64,000 bases of DNA, from assembly GCA_944319935.1 (NCBI GenBank), contig CALUFM010000001.1:62001-126000 (forward strand), in the 5' to 3' direction. Shown piece by piece: positions 23,709-32,439 of the stretch. How positions within the stretch are numbered: the first letter of the stretch is position 1; each line of letters begins with the position of its first letter. The notes beneath the pieces were generated by a model that made no database searches, had not been told where the DNA came from, and was given only the letters and a program-made list of their open reading frames with translations. This stretch comes from an uncultured Prevotella sp. Its GTDB lineage: Bacteria > Bacteroidota > Bacteroidia > Bacteroidales > Bacteroidaceae. The position numbers were made by a program, and so were the translations under genes.

Positions 23709-25913
23709 TTACTTCAAATTGTCAATGAAGAATTGCGTAATCTGCCTGAAGAGGTGATTGCGGGTGTTCCCTCCGTAAATGCTATGATTGCGGTTTGTGT
23801 ACATATTCATCTTGAAATCCTTGTCAGCCTGGATAAGGGCTTCGGTATATTCAAAAACGTTTTGGGGATGCACGTTGTCATCGGCGAGGCCATGGCACAG
23901 CAGCAATGCGCCATGCAGCTTGTCTGCCCGTTTTATGGGATTGACATCATAGCCAGACGGGTTCTCTTTTGGCGTGCGCATGTACCTTTCTGAATATACA
24001 GTGTCATAATACCTCCAATCTGTCGGAGGAGCAACAGCTACACCTGCTTTGAACACGTTGCGGCCTTCGCTCATGCTCATCAGGGTGTTGAAGCCGCCAT
24101 AGCTCCATCCCCATATACCGATGTTGTCTTTGTCAACGTAAGGCAATGTGCTTAGATACAAGGCCGTTTCGACCTGGTCTTTTGCTTCCAGTTCGCCAAG
24201 CTTAAGATACGTACACTTCTCGAAATCGGCACCGCGTCCACCCGTACCACGGCCGTCAACGCATACGAGTATGAACCCTTGCGCCGCCAAGTATTCGTCA
24301 AACATTGCCCCGCTGCCCACCGAGCCAAGGTCCCAAGAATTTACAACTTGCTGGCTGCCCGGGCCGCTATATTGCCACATGATGACCGGATACTTCTTGC
24401 TTGCGTCAAAGTTTGACGGCTTTATCATTACGCCGTTAAGCTCGATGCCTTCTGAAGTTTTGAAGCTGAAGAACTCTTTGGGAGAGAGGTTGTACGCAGT
24501 CAACTTTGACTTTACGTCCTTATTGTCAATCAACGTGGCTGTTTTCTTCCCTGAGTTTGTCAATATGGAATACTCATACGGCGTGTTGCAATCACTCCAT
24601 TGGTTTATGAAATACTTGAAACCTTTGCTGAACACGGCAGAATTCCACCCCTCGCGTTGTGTAAGGCACACAGTCTTGCCATTCCTTGATGTCACATATA
24701 TCTCCCTGTTCATCGGGTTCTTACCCGCAGCCTGATAATATACGTTGCCTGTGCGTTCATCGTAACCGTATACGTTGGTAATGTCATATTTCGTATTGGT
24801 CAGCCTGCCTTGCAATTGTCCGTTGAGGCTGTACAGGTAAAGCTGCATGTAGCCCGACCTGTCGCTTGGCAGCAGGATGTGGTTGTCGGTAACTTGTATG
24901 CTACCCATGGCCTCTGCTTTCACGTATTTGGGCACACTCTCGTCAATCAGGAGCTTGCACACCGTGCTACGCGGGTTCACAGAATAAAGGCATAGCTTGT
25001 CCTGGTGGCGGTTCATCGTGTAGACAATCATCTTCTCGGCATCGCCCGTCGCCTTTATTCTTGTAACGTATCCGTCGGCGTCAACAGGCAACTGCATGGT
25101 GCGTGTCTGCCGCGACTGGATGTCATAACTCAGCACAGACACCTTTGAGTTGTCCTTGCCCGCTTTCGGGTACTTGTATGAATACAAGCCGGGATAGTCG
25201 GCGTTTTCTGTCATCTCCGGTTCCATGCCCTTATACATCTGCAAGGAATACATCGGCACTTTCTTTTCGTCATACCTTATCCAGCATATCATGGTGCCGT
25301 CGGCGTTGAACGCCAAAGCCCTGTTGAAAGCAAACTCTTCTTCGCTCACCCAGTCAGGCACACCGTTGATTATTTCGTTGCGCTTGCCGTCTTTTGTCAC
25401 CTGACTTTCCGAATTGCCGTACAACAGCTTTATGAGGTATATGTTGTTGTCACGGACGAAAGCCACTTTCATGCCGTCCGGCGACCATACGGGCACCTGC
25501 TGCGGACCGTTGTCAGACAGCGGTTCCATCTTCCTGTCGGCTATAGTATAAATATAATAGGTGGCCGTGAATGAGCGGCGGTATATTCTTTTTGACTTTG
25601 TTTGTATCAGCATCTTCGTACCGTCCGGGCTGAGTATGTAATTGTCAAATCCGTCTACCTTTTCGCCAACGGTGTTGTCAACATCGAACAACACGCCCGT
25701 CTGTTGCCCCGTCTTAAACGAATACTTCAAAATTCTCTTGCCGTCGCTGCTTATCATGGCGTAACTTTCACCGTCGCCAAGCGGAGTAACCGCGCTAAGT
25801 CGTTCAGCCGTAGGCTTTCCTTCGGCAATGTCTTTTAACTGAAGGCCGTCCTGAGCCATCGCGCCACTAATGGCGAAAAGCAATGCCGCACACATGACAA
25901 AAATCTTTTTCAT
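23709..25913 (-). CDS. Dipeptidyl peptidase IV-like S9 family peptidase
   Basis: The 734-residue exported enzyme has a signal peptide (MKKIFVMCAALLFAISGAMA), an N-terminal eight-bladed beta-propeller (to about residue 470) and a C-terminal alpha/beta-hydrolase domain. The catalytic triad is visible: Ser in GWSYGGFN, Asp in GLADDNVHPQN and His in NRNHSIYGGN. The EE motif of DPP-IV that binds the substrate amino end is present in WVSEEEFAFNR. It should cleave X-Pro (or X-Ala) dipeptides from peptides in the periplasm. This supports peptide foraging. A promoter is seen just upstream, and DUF4861 follows. Confidence 0.92.
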   Translation of the reverse strand: MKKIFVMCAALLFAISGAMAQDGLQLKDIAEGKPTAERLSAVTPLGDGESYAMISSDGKRILKYSFKTGQQTGVLFDVDNTVGEKVDGFDNYILSPDGTKMLIQTKSKRIYRRSFTATYYIYTIADRKMEPLSDNGPQQVPVWSPDGMKVAFVRDNNIYLIKLLYGNSESQVTKDGKRNEIINGVPDWVSEEEFAFNRALAFNADGTMICWIRYDEKKVPMYSLQMYKGMEPEMTENADYPGLYSYKYPKAGKDNSKVSVLSYDIQSRQTRTMQLPVDADGYVTRIKATGDAEKMIVYTMNRHQDKLCLYSVNPRSTVCKLLIDESVPKYVKAEAMGSIQVTDNHILLPSDRSGYMQLYLYSLNGQLQGRLTNTKYDITNVYGYDERTGNVYYQAAGKNPMNREIYVTSRNGKTVCLTQREGWNSAVFSKGFKYFINQWSDCNTPYEYSILTNSGKKTATLIDNKDVKSKLTAYNLSPKEFFSFKTSEGIELNGVMIKPSNFDASKKYPVIMWQYSGPGSQQVVNSWDLGSVGSGAMFDEYLAAQGFILVCVDGRGTGGRGADFEKCTYLKLGELEAKDQVETALYLSTLPYVDKDNIGIWGWSYGGFNTLMSMSEGRNVFKAGVAVAPPTDWRYYDTVYSERYMRTPKENPSGYDVNPIKRADKLHGALLLCHGLADDNVHPQNVFEYTEALIQADKDFKMNMYTNRNHSIYGGNTRNHLFRQITQFFIDNLK

Positions 25914-25938
25914 TGCAATTTTTTAGGTTTATTTCGGG

Positions 25939-25969
25939 CAAAGATAAGTAATTTTCACTATATTTGCAA
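25939..25969 (-). promoter_or_regulatory. Promoter for the DPP-IV-like gene
   Basis: On the minus strand TATCTTTG (25939-25946) and TTG (25967-25969) are 20 bases apart, fitting the Bacteroidetes consensus. The leader before the ATG at 25913 would be about 20 bases. Confidence 0.7.
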
Positions 25970-26050
25970 TCACGATAGATTTAAAAGATATTAACGGGTT
26001 GCGGTTGTACGGCCCGATGCTACGACGTTTCAGACTAAAGCCATAACGTC

Positions 26051-26158
26051 AATATGCCGGCAGGTTTGCGATATGCGGCCTTTCGCAAGGTAAAAGGCCG
26101 TAAATTGGGGCATGAAAGGCGGCCTTTTACAAGCCAATATGCCATGTTTTACGACAGA
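26051..26158. repeat. Intergenic palindromic repeats, site D
   Basis: Most of the gap 25970-26259 is taken by repeated words. A hairpin pairs CGGCCTTT (26076-26083) with AAAGGCCG (26093-26100); its outer arms are again 17 bases apart. A second unit at 26120-26149 matches the reverse complement of site B (7447-7476) at 28 of 30 bases. GGCAT (26109-26113) and ATGCC (26139-26143) enclose this unit. The site lies between two divergent genes, so termination does not explain it. G+C is higher than in other spacers. Confidence 0.7.
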
Positions 26159-26259
26159 AGTGCGCCCTGCAGGCAAATCCGTCGGCCTACGCCGTCATCA
26201 TGTATACAATCATCACGCCCCGACCGCGCTACACGCCTACTCCCACAACACTCGCTACA

Positions 26260-27198
26260 ATGGAATGCTACAACGACTTTGGCACATGGCTGCGCTCGCA
26301 ATTTCCTTTCAAGGTGCAGAAAATATCCGTTGACGGCGGCTTCACATGCCCCAATCGCGACGGGCGCATAAGTCATGGAGGCTGCGCCTTTTGCGACAAC
26401 AACACGTTCAGTCCCGCTTATTGCAGGCAGGGCGGCAAGCCCAGAAGCATTTCCGAACAGATAGAGGAAGGCAAACGGTTCTTCTCACGCAAATATCCAG
26501 AGATGCGCTACCTTGCTTATTTCCAGTCCTATTCCAACACTTACGCTCCGCTCGAAACACTGAAGCGCAGGTACGAGGAAGCCCTGCAGTCTGACGGCGT
26601 CGTGGGAATCGTGATAGGCACGCGCCCTGACTGTGTTGACGACGAGCTGCTTGACTATCTCGCCAGGCTGGCGCGTCAGACGTTCGTCATCGTCGAATAC
26701 GGTATAGAGAGCGCAAACGATGCTACGTTGCGCTCCATCAACCGCGGGCATACTTTCGAATGTTCGCGCCGCGTAATCGACGCCACGGCGTCACGTGGAA
26801 TCATTACAGGCGGACATGTCATCATCGGCTTGCCTGGTGACGACGAAGAAGAATGCATACGCCAGGCCGAAGTCGTGTCGTCAACCAAGCTTGGCATACT
26901 GAAAATACACCAACTGCAAATCATACGGGGCACGCGTCTTGCGGAAGAATACCTGCGTACGCCGTTTCATTTGTACTCGCCCGATGAATATGTCCGGCTG
27001 CTTACCCGCTACATACAGCACCTGCGCCCTGATATCATCCTCGACCGCTTCACCTCACAAACACCGGCCGACATGCTCATCGCTCCGCGCTGGGGACTGA
27101 AGAACCATGAGTTTGCCAATCTACTCGCCAACCATATGCGCGCCACAGGGGCACGCCAAGGTCAATTATACACACCCGAGGCGTGGCGCGCGACATGA
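26260..27198 (+). CDS. YhcC-like radical SAM protein (TIGR01212 family)
   Basis: The 312-residue protein carries the unusual cluster motif of this family, CPNRDGRISHGGCAFC, with 11 rather than 3 residues between the first two cysteines. Further radical SAM features are YFQSYSNTYAPL, VVGIVIGTRPDC, VEYGIESAND and GGHVIIGLPGDDEEE. The family (E. coli YhcC) resembles the Elp3-type enzymes and has been linked to nucleic acid modification; the exact reaction is not established. The start was set at 26260 (MECYNDFGTWLRSQFPF) because it fits related proteins; an ATG at 26200 would add 20 low-similarity residues. Codon use is G+C-richer than in the 40-50 kb genes, as is the following gene. Confidence 0.85.
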   Translation: MECYNDFGTWLRSQFPFKVQKISVDGGFTCPNRDGRISHGGCAFCDNNTFSPAYCRQGGKPRSISEQIEEGKRFFSRKYPEMRYLAYFQSYSNTYAPLETLKRRYEEALQSDGVVGIVIGTRPDCVDDELLDYLARLARQTFVIVEYGIESANDATLRSINRGHTFECSRRVIDATASRGIITGGHVIIGLPGDDEEECIRQAEVVSSTKLGILKIHQLQIIRGTRLAEEYLRTPFHLYSPDEYVRLLTRYIQHLRPDIILDRFTSQTPADMLIAPRWGLKNHEFANLLANHMRATGARQGQLYTPEAWRAT

Positions 27199-27263
27199 AC
27201 AAGCTCTACCCAGGACAAATATTAACGGCCGTAAGGCTGGACAACCGCAAAAAATTTAAGACT

Positions 27264-28646
27264 ATGGAACACCAAATTAGAGGAAGCCAATTATTCAGCA
27301 AAGCCATGACTACGGCGGCGCAGACGCTGAAAAAGTATTTCAACGCCATGCCTGACAAGGAGAACGAGGAAGAGATAATCAAGAGCATCAGTGCGGGTGT
27401 GTCGTTTCACGGCGCAACGCTCTGGGTACTCGTGTTCGCCATCTTCATCGCTTCGCTCGGACTCAACGTCAACTCTACGGCTGTCATCATAGGCGCGATG
27501 CTCATATCCCCACTCATGGGACCGATTATCGGCATGGGACTTGCGGTAGGTATCAACGACATACAGTTGCTCAAACGGTCGGTCAAAAACTACCTTGTGG
27601 CCACCGTCATAAGCGTCATCACCGCCACGCTTTACTTCCTGTTGACTCCCTTGGACCAAGCCCAGTCAGAACTTCTGGCGCGCACCTCCCCCACCCTCTA
27701 TGACGTGCTGATTGCCCTCTTCGGCGGAGCGGCGGGATTTGTAGCCCTGGCCACAAAGGGCAAAGGCAATGTGTTGCCAGGCGTAGCCATAGCCACGGCC
27801 CTCATGCCCCCGCTATGCACTGCCGGTTTCGGCATAGCCACAGGCAACATGGCCTATTTCCTCGGCGCGTTCTACCTCTTTTTCATCAACACCGTCTTCA
27901 TCAGCCTTTCCACATACATAGGCGTCAGGATGATGAAGTTCAAGCAAAAACAGTTCGCCACGCCTGAGCGTTACGCCCGCGTGCGCCGCTATATTATAAT
28001 AGCCGTGGCTGCCACCATGGCTCCTGCCGTCGTGATGACATACAACATCGTCAAGAAAAGTGTGTTCAACACAAACGTAAGTAAATTCATTGCCGACAAG
28101 ATAGACAACGCTGGCACACGCGTGGTGGCCTACGATGTCAGCCGCGACAGCATGACCCTGCGCGTTGTAGCCGTAGGACGCGAGCTTAGCGACAGCGCAA
28201 TAAGGAAAGCCGAAAACGAAATGGTTGACTACAAGCTCGGCGGCTACCGCTTGCAAGTGATACAGGGAAGCGAGACAGACTCGGTGATGATGCTCAACAA
28301 CCGTCTCGCAGGCCTGCGCACCTCTACTGACAACTATGCCGCCATGCTGCGCGACGAAGCGACTAAGGCAGCCCGTCTGCAAGAGTTGCTTGGAGAATAC
28401 ACCCGCTATGAGACGATGGCACCAGAGATAGCCAAGGAAGTGAAAGCCCTCTTTCCCACCACCGCCAGCGTAAGCCTCTCGCTCGCCTCCGAAGCTACGG
28501 CCGACACGTCTGCCGTGAAACGCTATGCCACGGCGATAATAGGCACTGTCCCAGGCAGCAACCTCGATGCCGCCGAACGCCGAAGGATAAGCCAATGGCT
28601 GGAAACGCGCCTCGGCGTTGACACTATAAAACTTGTAGTGGAATGA
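27264..28646 (+). CDS. DUF389 membrane protein
   Basis: The 460-residue protein has the DUF389 membrane domain with about six helices between residues 60 and 260, including the conserved segments VIIGAMLISPLMGPIIGMG and GVAIATALMPPLCTAGFG. A soluble C-terminal part of about 190 residues follows, with a coiled-coil-like stretch. The function of DUF389 is unknown; a transport role is often guessed. The frame is open back to 27183, overlapping the radical SAM gene, but the ATG at 27264 fits the family. The gene could be cotranscribed with the radical SAM gene 65 bases upstream. A strong terminator overlaps its stop codon. Confidence 0.85.
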   Translation: MEHQIRGSQLFSKAMTTAAQTLKKYFNAMPDKENEEEIIKSISAGVSFHGATLWVLVFAIFIASLGLNVNSTAVIIGAMLISPLMGPIIGMGLAVGINDIQLLKRSVKNYLVATVISVITATLYFLLTPLDQAQSELLARTSPTLYDVLIALFGGAAGFVALATKGKGNVLPGVAIATALMPPLCTAGFGIATGNMAYFLGAFYLFFINTVFISLSTYIGVRMMKFKQKQFATPERYARVRRYIIIAVAATMAPAVVMTYNIVKKSVFNTNVSKFIADKIDNAGTRVVAYDVSRDSMTLRVVAVGRELSDSAIRKAENEMVDYKLGGYRLQVIQGSETDSVMMLNNRLAGLRTSTDNYAAMLRDEATKAARLQELLGEYTRYETMAPEIAKEVKALFPTTASVSLSLASEATADTSAVKRYATAIIGTVPGSNLDAAERRRISQWLETRLGVDTIKLVVE

Positions 28647-28694
28647 ATAAAGAATAGCGGAAAATCAAATATGGATTTTCCGCTATTCTTTATT
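28646..28694 (+). terminator. Long terminator overlapping the DUF389 stop codon
   Basis: A perfect 21-base-pair stem (28646-28666 with 28674-28694) with loop AAATATG begins at the last base of the TGA stop codon. The 3' arm ends in CTTTATT and the sequence continues TAATTTG. Confidence 0.85.
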
Positions 28695-28751
28695 TAATTT
28701 GATTGTCTTATTATTGATTTGGACTGTAAGTCATATTGTCGTAAAATGACA

Positions 28752-28946
28752 TCAAATCTTTGCATAAAGCATGATTATGCCTTGAGTGCTTGCCAAGATT
28801 AGAAACATCGAATATAAAAGTCTTGCTATCTTGCGTTTCTTCTTGCTCTGTTTGAAATATAGGAATAGGTCTAAAACTCCCTCAAGAACACAGAATATCG
28901 AACCAATAATGAAGAATGTCCGCCCAACATCGCCCATTCTTATCAT
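28752..28946 (-). CDS. Possible small membrane protein (64 residues)
   Basis: The frame encodes two hydrophobic segments (FFIIGSIFCVLEGVLDLFLYF and LYSMFLILASTQGIIML) linked by the basic stretch KQSKKKRKIAR, a plausible two-helix membrane protein. No homologue is recognised and no ribosome-binding site or promoter is clear. Upstream in the same frame the sequence continues as FSTLSGIIFL after a TGA codon, preceded by MNVNTKFELID, so it may be the remains of a slightly longer gene. The rest of the 28695-29059 spacer is A/T-rich with nothing else I can support. Confidence 0.4.
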   Translation of the reverse strand: MIRMGDVGRTFFIIGSIFCVLEGVLDLFLYFKQSKKKRKIARLLYSMFLILASTQGIIMLYAKI

Positions 28947-29059
28947 AAGAAAGATGATGCCAGATAATGTTGAAAATCAATCAATTAATTCAAATTTTGT
29001 ATTTACATTCATTTCATACACATCGCAAATTTGTATGTTGAAAACATAACTTTCCAAGA

Positions 29060-29091
29060 AAGTGTGAACGACATTGTTGTCATTCACACTT
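29060..29091 (-). terminator. Terminator-like hairpin after nadE
   Basis: Arms 29060-29073 and 29078-29091 pair with one mismatch around loop TTGT. It lies 25 bases after the nadE stop codon. On the minus strand the stem is followed by TCTTGGAAAG, a poor T run, so termination may be inefficient. Confidence 0.55.
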
Positions 29092-29115
29092 CCTTGTTTA
29101 ATTTCATAAAAGAAG

Positions 29116-31053
29116 TTACAGCCTTTCACACTCTTTAAGCCATGCCGCGGCGGATGCGTCAGATGGCATGCGCCAGTCGCCACGGGGGCTGAGGCTGACG
29201 CTGCCCACCTTGGGACCGTCAGGCAGACACGACCGCTTGAACTGTTGGGCGAAGAAGCGGCGCATGAACACCGCAAGCCACCGCTTTATCTCGTCATCTG
29301 CAAACTGAGGTGCGCCGCCCTCGCCGCTGAAGGCACGGCGGGCGAGCAAGTATGTTTTGGCTGGGCGGAAGCCGTAGCGGAGAGTGTAGTACAAGAAGAA
29401 ATCGTGCAAGGCATACGGGCCTACAATGTCCTCCGTCTTCTGACTGATGTTGCCATCGTCATCAGCAGGTATCAGCTCGGGGCTTACGGGGGTGGCGATG
29501 ATGTCTTCAAGGGTTAGGCGTGAGGCGCGGTCAAGCTCGCGGGCGGCGTAGCTGACAAGATGGCGCACAAGGTTTTTGGGCACTCCAGCGTTGACACCAT
29601 ACATGCTGATGTGGTCGCCGTTGTATGTGGCCCAGCCGAGAGCCAGCTCCGAGAGATCGCCCGTGCCTATAACGATTCCGCCCTCCTGGTTGGCCAAGTC
29701 CATAAGTACCTGCGTACGCTCACGCGCCTGGCTGTTTTCGTATGTAGCGTCATGCACGGCAGCATCGTGCCCGATGTCGGCGAAATGCTGAGTGACAGCG
29801 GCCTTTATGGATATCTCGCGCATGGACACGCCGAGGTTGCGCATCAGGCTGAGAGCGTTGGCATGGGTGCGTCCCGTTGTGCCGAAGCCAGGCATGGTCA
29901 CTCCGAGAATGCCAAGGCGGGGCATCTGTAGCATGTCGTAGGCCTTGACGCATACGAGCAGGGCCAGCGTGCTGTCAAGTCCGCCGCTTATGCCTACTAC
30001 GACAGTCTTGCATCCCGTGTGGACGAGACGCTTGGCCAGCCCTGCAGCTTGTATCGAGAAGATGTCGGCACAGGTGGCGTCGATGTCGCCGCCAGAAGGT
30101 ATGAAGGGATATGGGTTGACGGTGCGTTCAAGCTTGAAGTCACGCGCGGCTGTTGCGCCGTGGCATTCAATTACGCGGGGTACGATGCCGTGACGGGCTG
30201 ACGAATAGGTGCTATTCGAGCGACGGTCGGCGCGGAGCATCTCCACGTCAACTTGCGCAGTGATTACTTGCGGCTCAAGGCTAAAGCGGCGGCCTTCGGC
30301 CAGGGTGCGGCCGTTCTCGCAAATGACAGCATTGCCGGCGTAGACTACGTCCTGTGTGCTTTCGCCAAAGCCGCATCCGCTGTATACGTAGCCTGAAATG
30401 GTGCGTGCGCTCTGGTGTGAGATGAGCTGCGTCAGGTAGTTGTGCTTGCCTGTAAGCTCATCGCTGGCCGAGAGGTTGAACACGATGTCGGCACCAGCGA
30501 GGGCAAGATTAGTGCTTGGCGGGGCTGGTGCCCATAGGTCTTCGCATATCTCTACGCCGAAAAGCGCGCCTTGAAAGGTGCGAAACAGCGTGGGCTGCGG
30601 GGTGACGATGACCTTGCTGCCAGCGAAACGCACTTCTGTGGGCTGGATGTCGAGGGCTGAGGCGAACCAGCGCTTCTCGTAAAACTCGCCGTAATTTGGT
30701 AGGAACGTCTTCGGTACGAGACCAAGCAGGTCGCCCTTCTGGATTACAGCGGCGCAGTTGAGCAGCATGCCGCCAACAACTACGGGTACGCCTACGATGG
30801 CTATGATATCGAGGTTGCGGGTAAAGTCGAGCAACATCATGACGGCAGTTTCGGCCTGTTCCAACAGGAGCGTCTGGCGGAACAAGTCTTGGCAACTGTA
30901 GCCAGTGACACTCAGCTCGGGGAACACTATTATCTCGACACCTTGGCCTTCGGCCTTGGCTATGAGGCTCTCTATCTGTTGAATGTTATATTCGCAGTCA
31001 GCTACCCGCACAGAGGGCACGGCGGCCGCCACGTTGATGAATCCATATTGCAT
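29116..31053 (-). CDS. nadE: Glutamine-dependent NAD+ synthetase
   Basis: NadE amidates nicotinic acid adenine dinucleotide to NAD+ with ATP and glutamine. The 645-residue protein has an N-terminal nitrilase-type glutaminase domain with catalytic Glu in IVFPELSVTGYSCQDLF, Lys in PNYGEFYEKRWF and Cys in GVEICEDLWAP near residue 175. The C-terminal synthetase domain has the ATP pyrophosphatase loop VVVGISGGLDSTLAL near residue 355. The length matches the two-domain form, so ammonia is made and channelled internally. The gene is G+C-rich compared with its 40-50 kb neighbours. It stands alone, and a hairpin follows. Confidence 0.96.
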   Translation of the reverse strand: MQYGFINVAAAVPSVRVADCEYNIQQIESLIAKAEGQGVEIIVFPELSVTGYSCQDLFRQTLLLEQAETAVMMLLDFTRNLDIIAIVGVPVVVGGMLLNCAAVIQKGDLLGLVPKTFLPNYGEFYEKRWFASALDIQPTEVRFAGSKVIVTPQPTLFRTFQGALFGVEICEDLWAPAPPSTNLALAGADIVFNLSASDELTGKHNYLTQLISHQSARTISGYVYSGCGFGESTQDVVYAGNAVICENGRTLAEGRRFSLEPQVITAQVDVEMLRADRRSNSTYSSARHGIVPRVIECHGATAARDFKLERTVNPYPFIPSGGDIDATCADIFSIQAAGLAKRLVHTGCKTVVVGISGGLDSTLALLVCVKAYDMLQMPRLGILGVTMPGFGTTGRTHANALSLMRNLGVSMREISIKAAVTQHFADIGHDAAVHDATYENSQARERTQVLMDLANQEGGIVIGTGDLSELALGWATYNGDHISMYGVNAGVPKNLVRHLVSYAARELDRASRLTLEDIIATPVSPELIPADDDGNISQKTEDIVGPYALHDFFLYYTLRYGFRPAKTYLLARRAFSGEGGAPQFADDEIKRWLAVFMRRFFAQQFKRSCLPDGPKVGSVSLSPRGDWRMPSDASAAAWLKECERL

Positions 31054-31180
31054 GGCAAGATGATTTTATGTTATTGAATGAACGGTCAGGGTTGCTGTGT
31101 GGCAAAAGTGTGCCTCATCGGTATGATGTCTCCTGAAGCATGAGACCTGCCACCGTGGTATTCAATTTTGTGTTCTTTGT

Positions 31181-32236
31181 TTACCTGATTGTGACTTGCG
31201 TTGCGCCGTAACCGTATTCCTGGAAAGAGGCATCCTGGTAGGGACAGTTCTTATAGCGGTAGTTCAGCTCGTGTACTATGGCGTGGCGCAACACGCCTTC
31301 CCCCTTGCCGTGGATGAAGACTATCTTCAGGCCGTGCCTATTTTTGTTTTCGTCCATGGTCTTGCGGAATACGTCGAGTTGGTGATTGAGGATGTCGGCG
31401 GCAGACATACCGGCCGTAGAGTCAAGCAGCTCTGATACATGTAGGTCAACCACGAGGGGAGCATCCTTGCCAGTCTGCTTGCGCGCAGGGCGGACTACAG
31501 GTTTGGCATCTGCAGCCGCTTTACAGGCCATCTCCTGCTTTAAGACCTTGGCATCGATGACGAGCGGGCGTGCAGGCTTGTCGTTCTCTACGATGGTGTA
31601 AACAAGCGCGGGTTGCTCGAAGAAGTCGTTTTCACGGAACGTGTGCAGCTTGTAAAACTTTACAGTGTCTATGCGCAAGTTGGCATCAATGACGGGCTTC
31701 TGCATGAAACTCTTGCCACGCTTGTATGCGAAGAGCTGCACGGTCACACGCTCAAGGGTGTTTAACGCTTCGCGGTCAAACTCTTCGACAAACAGTTTTG
31801 TATTTGGCTCTATCTCGCCTTCTGAACGCATCGTCCAGCTTGCTCCCTCGGCCGAGAGGTATGTGTACCTGATGTAATAATTGCTGTCGTTGACAATGTA
31901 TGCCTCGAAACGGGTTTTGGTCAACTCCCGTGTGTCAACAGGCACAAAGGCAAGATATACCGAAAGCGCATCGCCTCCACTTCGCTCCTCGGGTTCGGCA
32001 CGGAATGTCACAGGGCGGTCGGCCGGGTCGTAGTCTTCGTCAACTGCCGGCTTCGGCTCAGGCGCAGCGGGCTTCAAGTTATAGTCGTCGCTGTCAATGA
32101 CAACCACATCGTTGACCCTGACGGGTATCTGGAAACCGTCCTCATCTTCAACCAGGACAATGTTCTTTTCACGGAAACCAGCCACGACCCCGCCGCCAGT
32201 TTCGCTGATGAACCTTACTTTATCTCCTATTTTCAT
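31181..32236 (-). CDS. DUF2027 and Smr domain protein
   Basis: The 351-residue protein has an N-terminal DUF2027 region (from MKIGDKVRFISETGGGVVAGF, a small barrel), a central beta-rich domain, and a C-terminal Smr domain at about residues 265-350 with DLHVSELLD and VFIHGKGEGVLRHAI. In Smr proteins the DxH and HGxG motifs form the nuclease site. This architecture is common in Bacteroidales, where it is called DUF2027 or Smr/MutS family protein; it is not MutS2. A role in nucleic acid or ribosome quality control is possible but unproven. The spacer to nadE (31054-31180) has a short GTCTC/GAGAC hairpin only. Confidence 0.85.
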   Translation of the reverse strand: MKIGDKVRFISETGGGVVAGFREKNIVLVEDEDGFQIPVRVNDVVVIDSDDYNLKPAAPEPKPAVDEDYDPADRPVTFRAEPEERSGGDALSVYLAFVPVDTRELTKTRFEAYIVNDSNYYIRYTYLSAEGASWTMRSEGEIEPNTKLFVEEFDREALNTLERVTVQLFAYKRGKSFMQKPVIDANLRIDTVKFYKLHTFRENDFFEQPALVYTIVENDKPARPLVIDAKVLKQEMACKAAADAKPVVRPARKQTGKDAPLVVDLHVSELLDSTAGMSAADILNHQLDVFRKTMDENKNRHGLKIVFIHGKGEGVLRHAIVHELNYRYKNCPYQDASFQEYGYGATQVTIR

Positions 32237-32253
32237 AATACTTTATTTGTTTT

Positions 32254-32416
32254 TATGAATATCCGCATCCTATCCACCACCACAGGAAGCTTCTATGGCA
32301 AGGCATTTGCCTTTTTACTTCTTAGCGAACGTTGTAAGCGTAATTCCCTTGAACGAAACGAAAAATCCCTTCAACTATTCAAACGTCTATAAATGGAAGC
32401 TTTGCGGACATTCATA
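32254..32416. repeat. 163-base spacer element with inverted ends
   Basis: ATGAATATCCGCA at 32255-32267 is inverted at 32403-32415 with one difference (a G-T pair). Just inside, AAGCTTC recurs in inverted order on both sides, although the left side has an extra 19 bases between the two blocks. The interior contains a short hairpin GGCAA/TTGCC (32297-32311) followed by TTTTT, and no reading frame of note. It lies between the end of queA and the start of the Smr gene. It may be a miniature element or a paired leader/terminator structure; no target duplication is clear. Confidence 0.45.
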
Positions 32417-32439
32417 TTTATTTTTACCATAACTCCACT

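Noticed and set aside
26200..26259. 20-codon extension of the radical SAM protein
   Set aside because: The segment is proline- and threonine-rich without family similarity; related proteins start at the equivalent of 26260.
26200..32236. Higher G+C and codon use of the 26-32 kb genes as a sign of transfer
   Set aside because: The genes are ordinary Bacteroidales families (radical SAM, DUF389, nadE, Smr) without integrase, tRNA border or repeats flanking the block; regional variation is enough.
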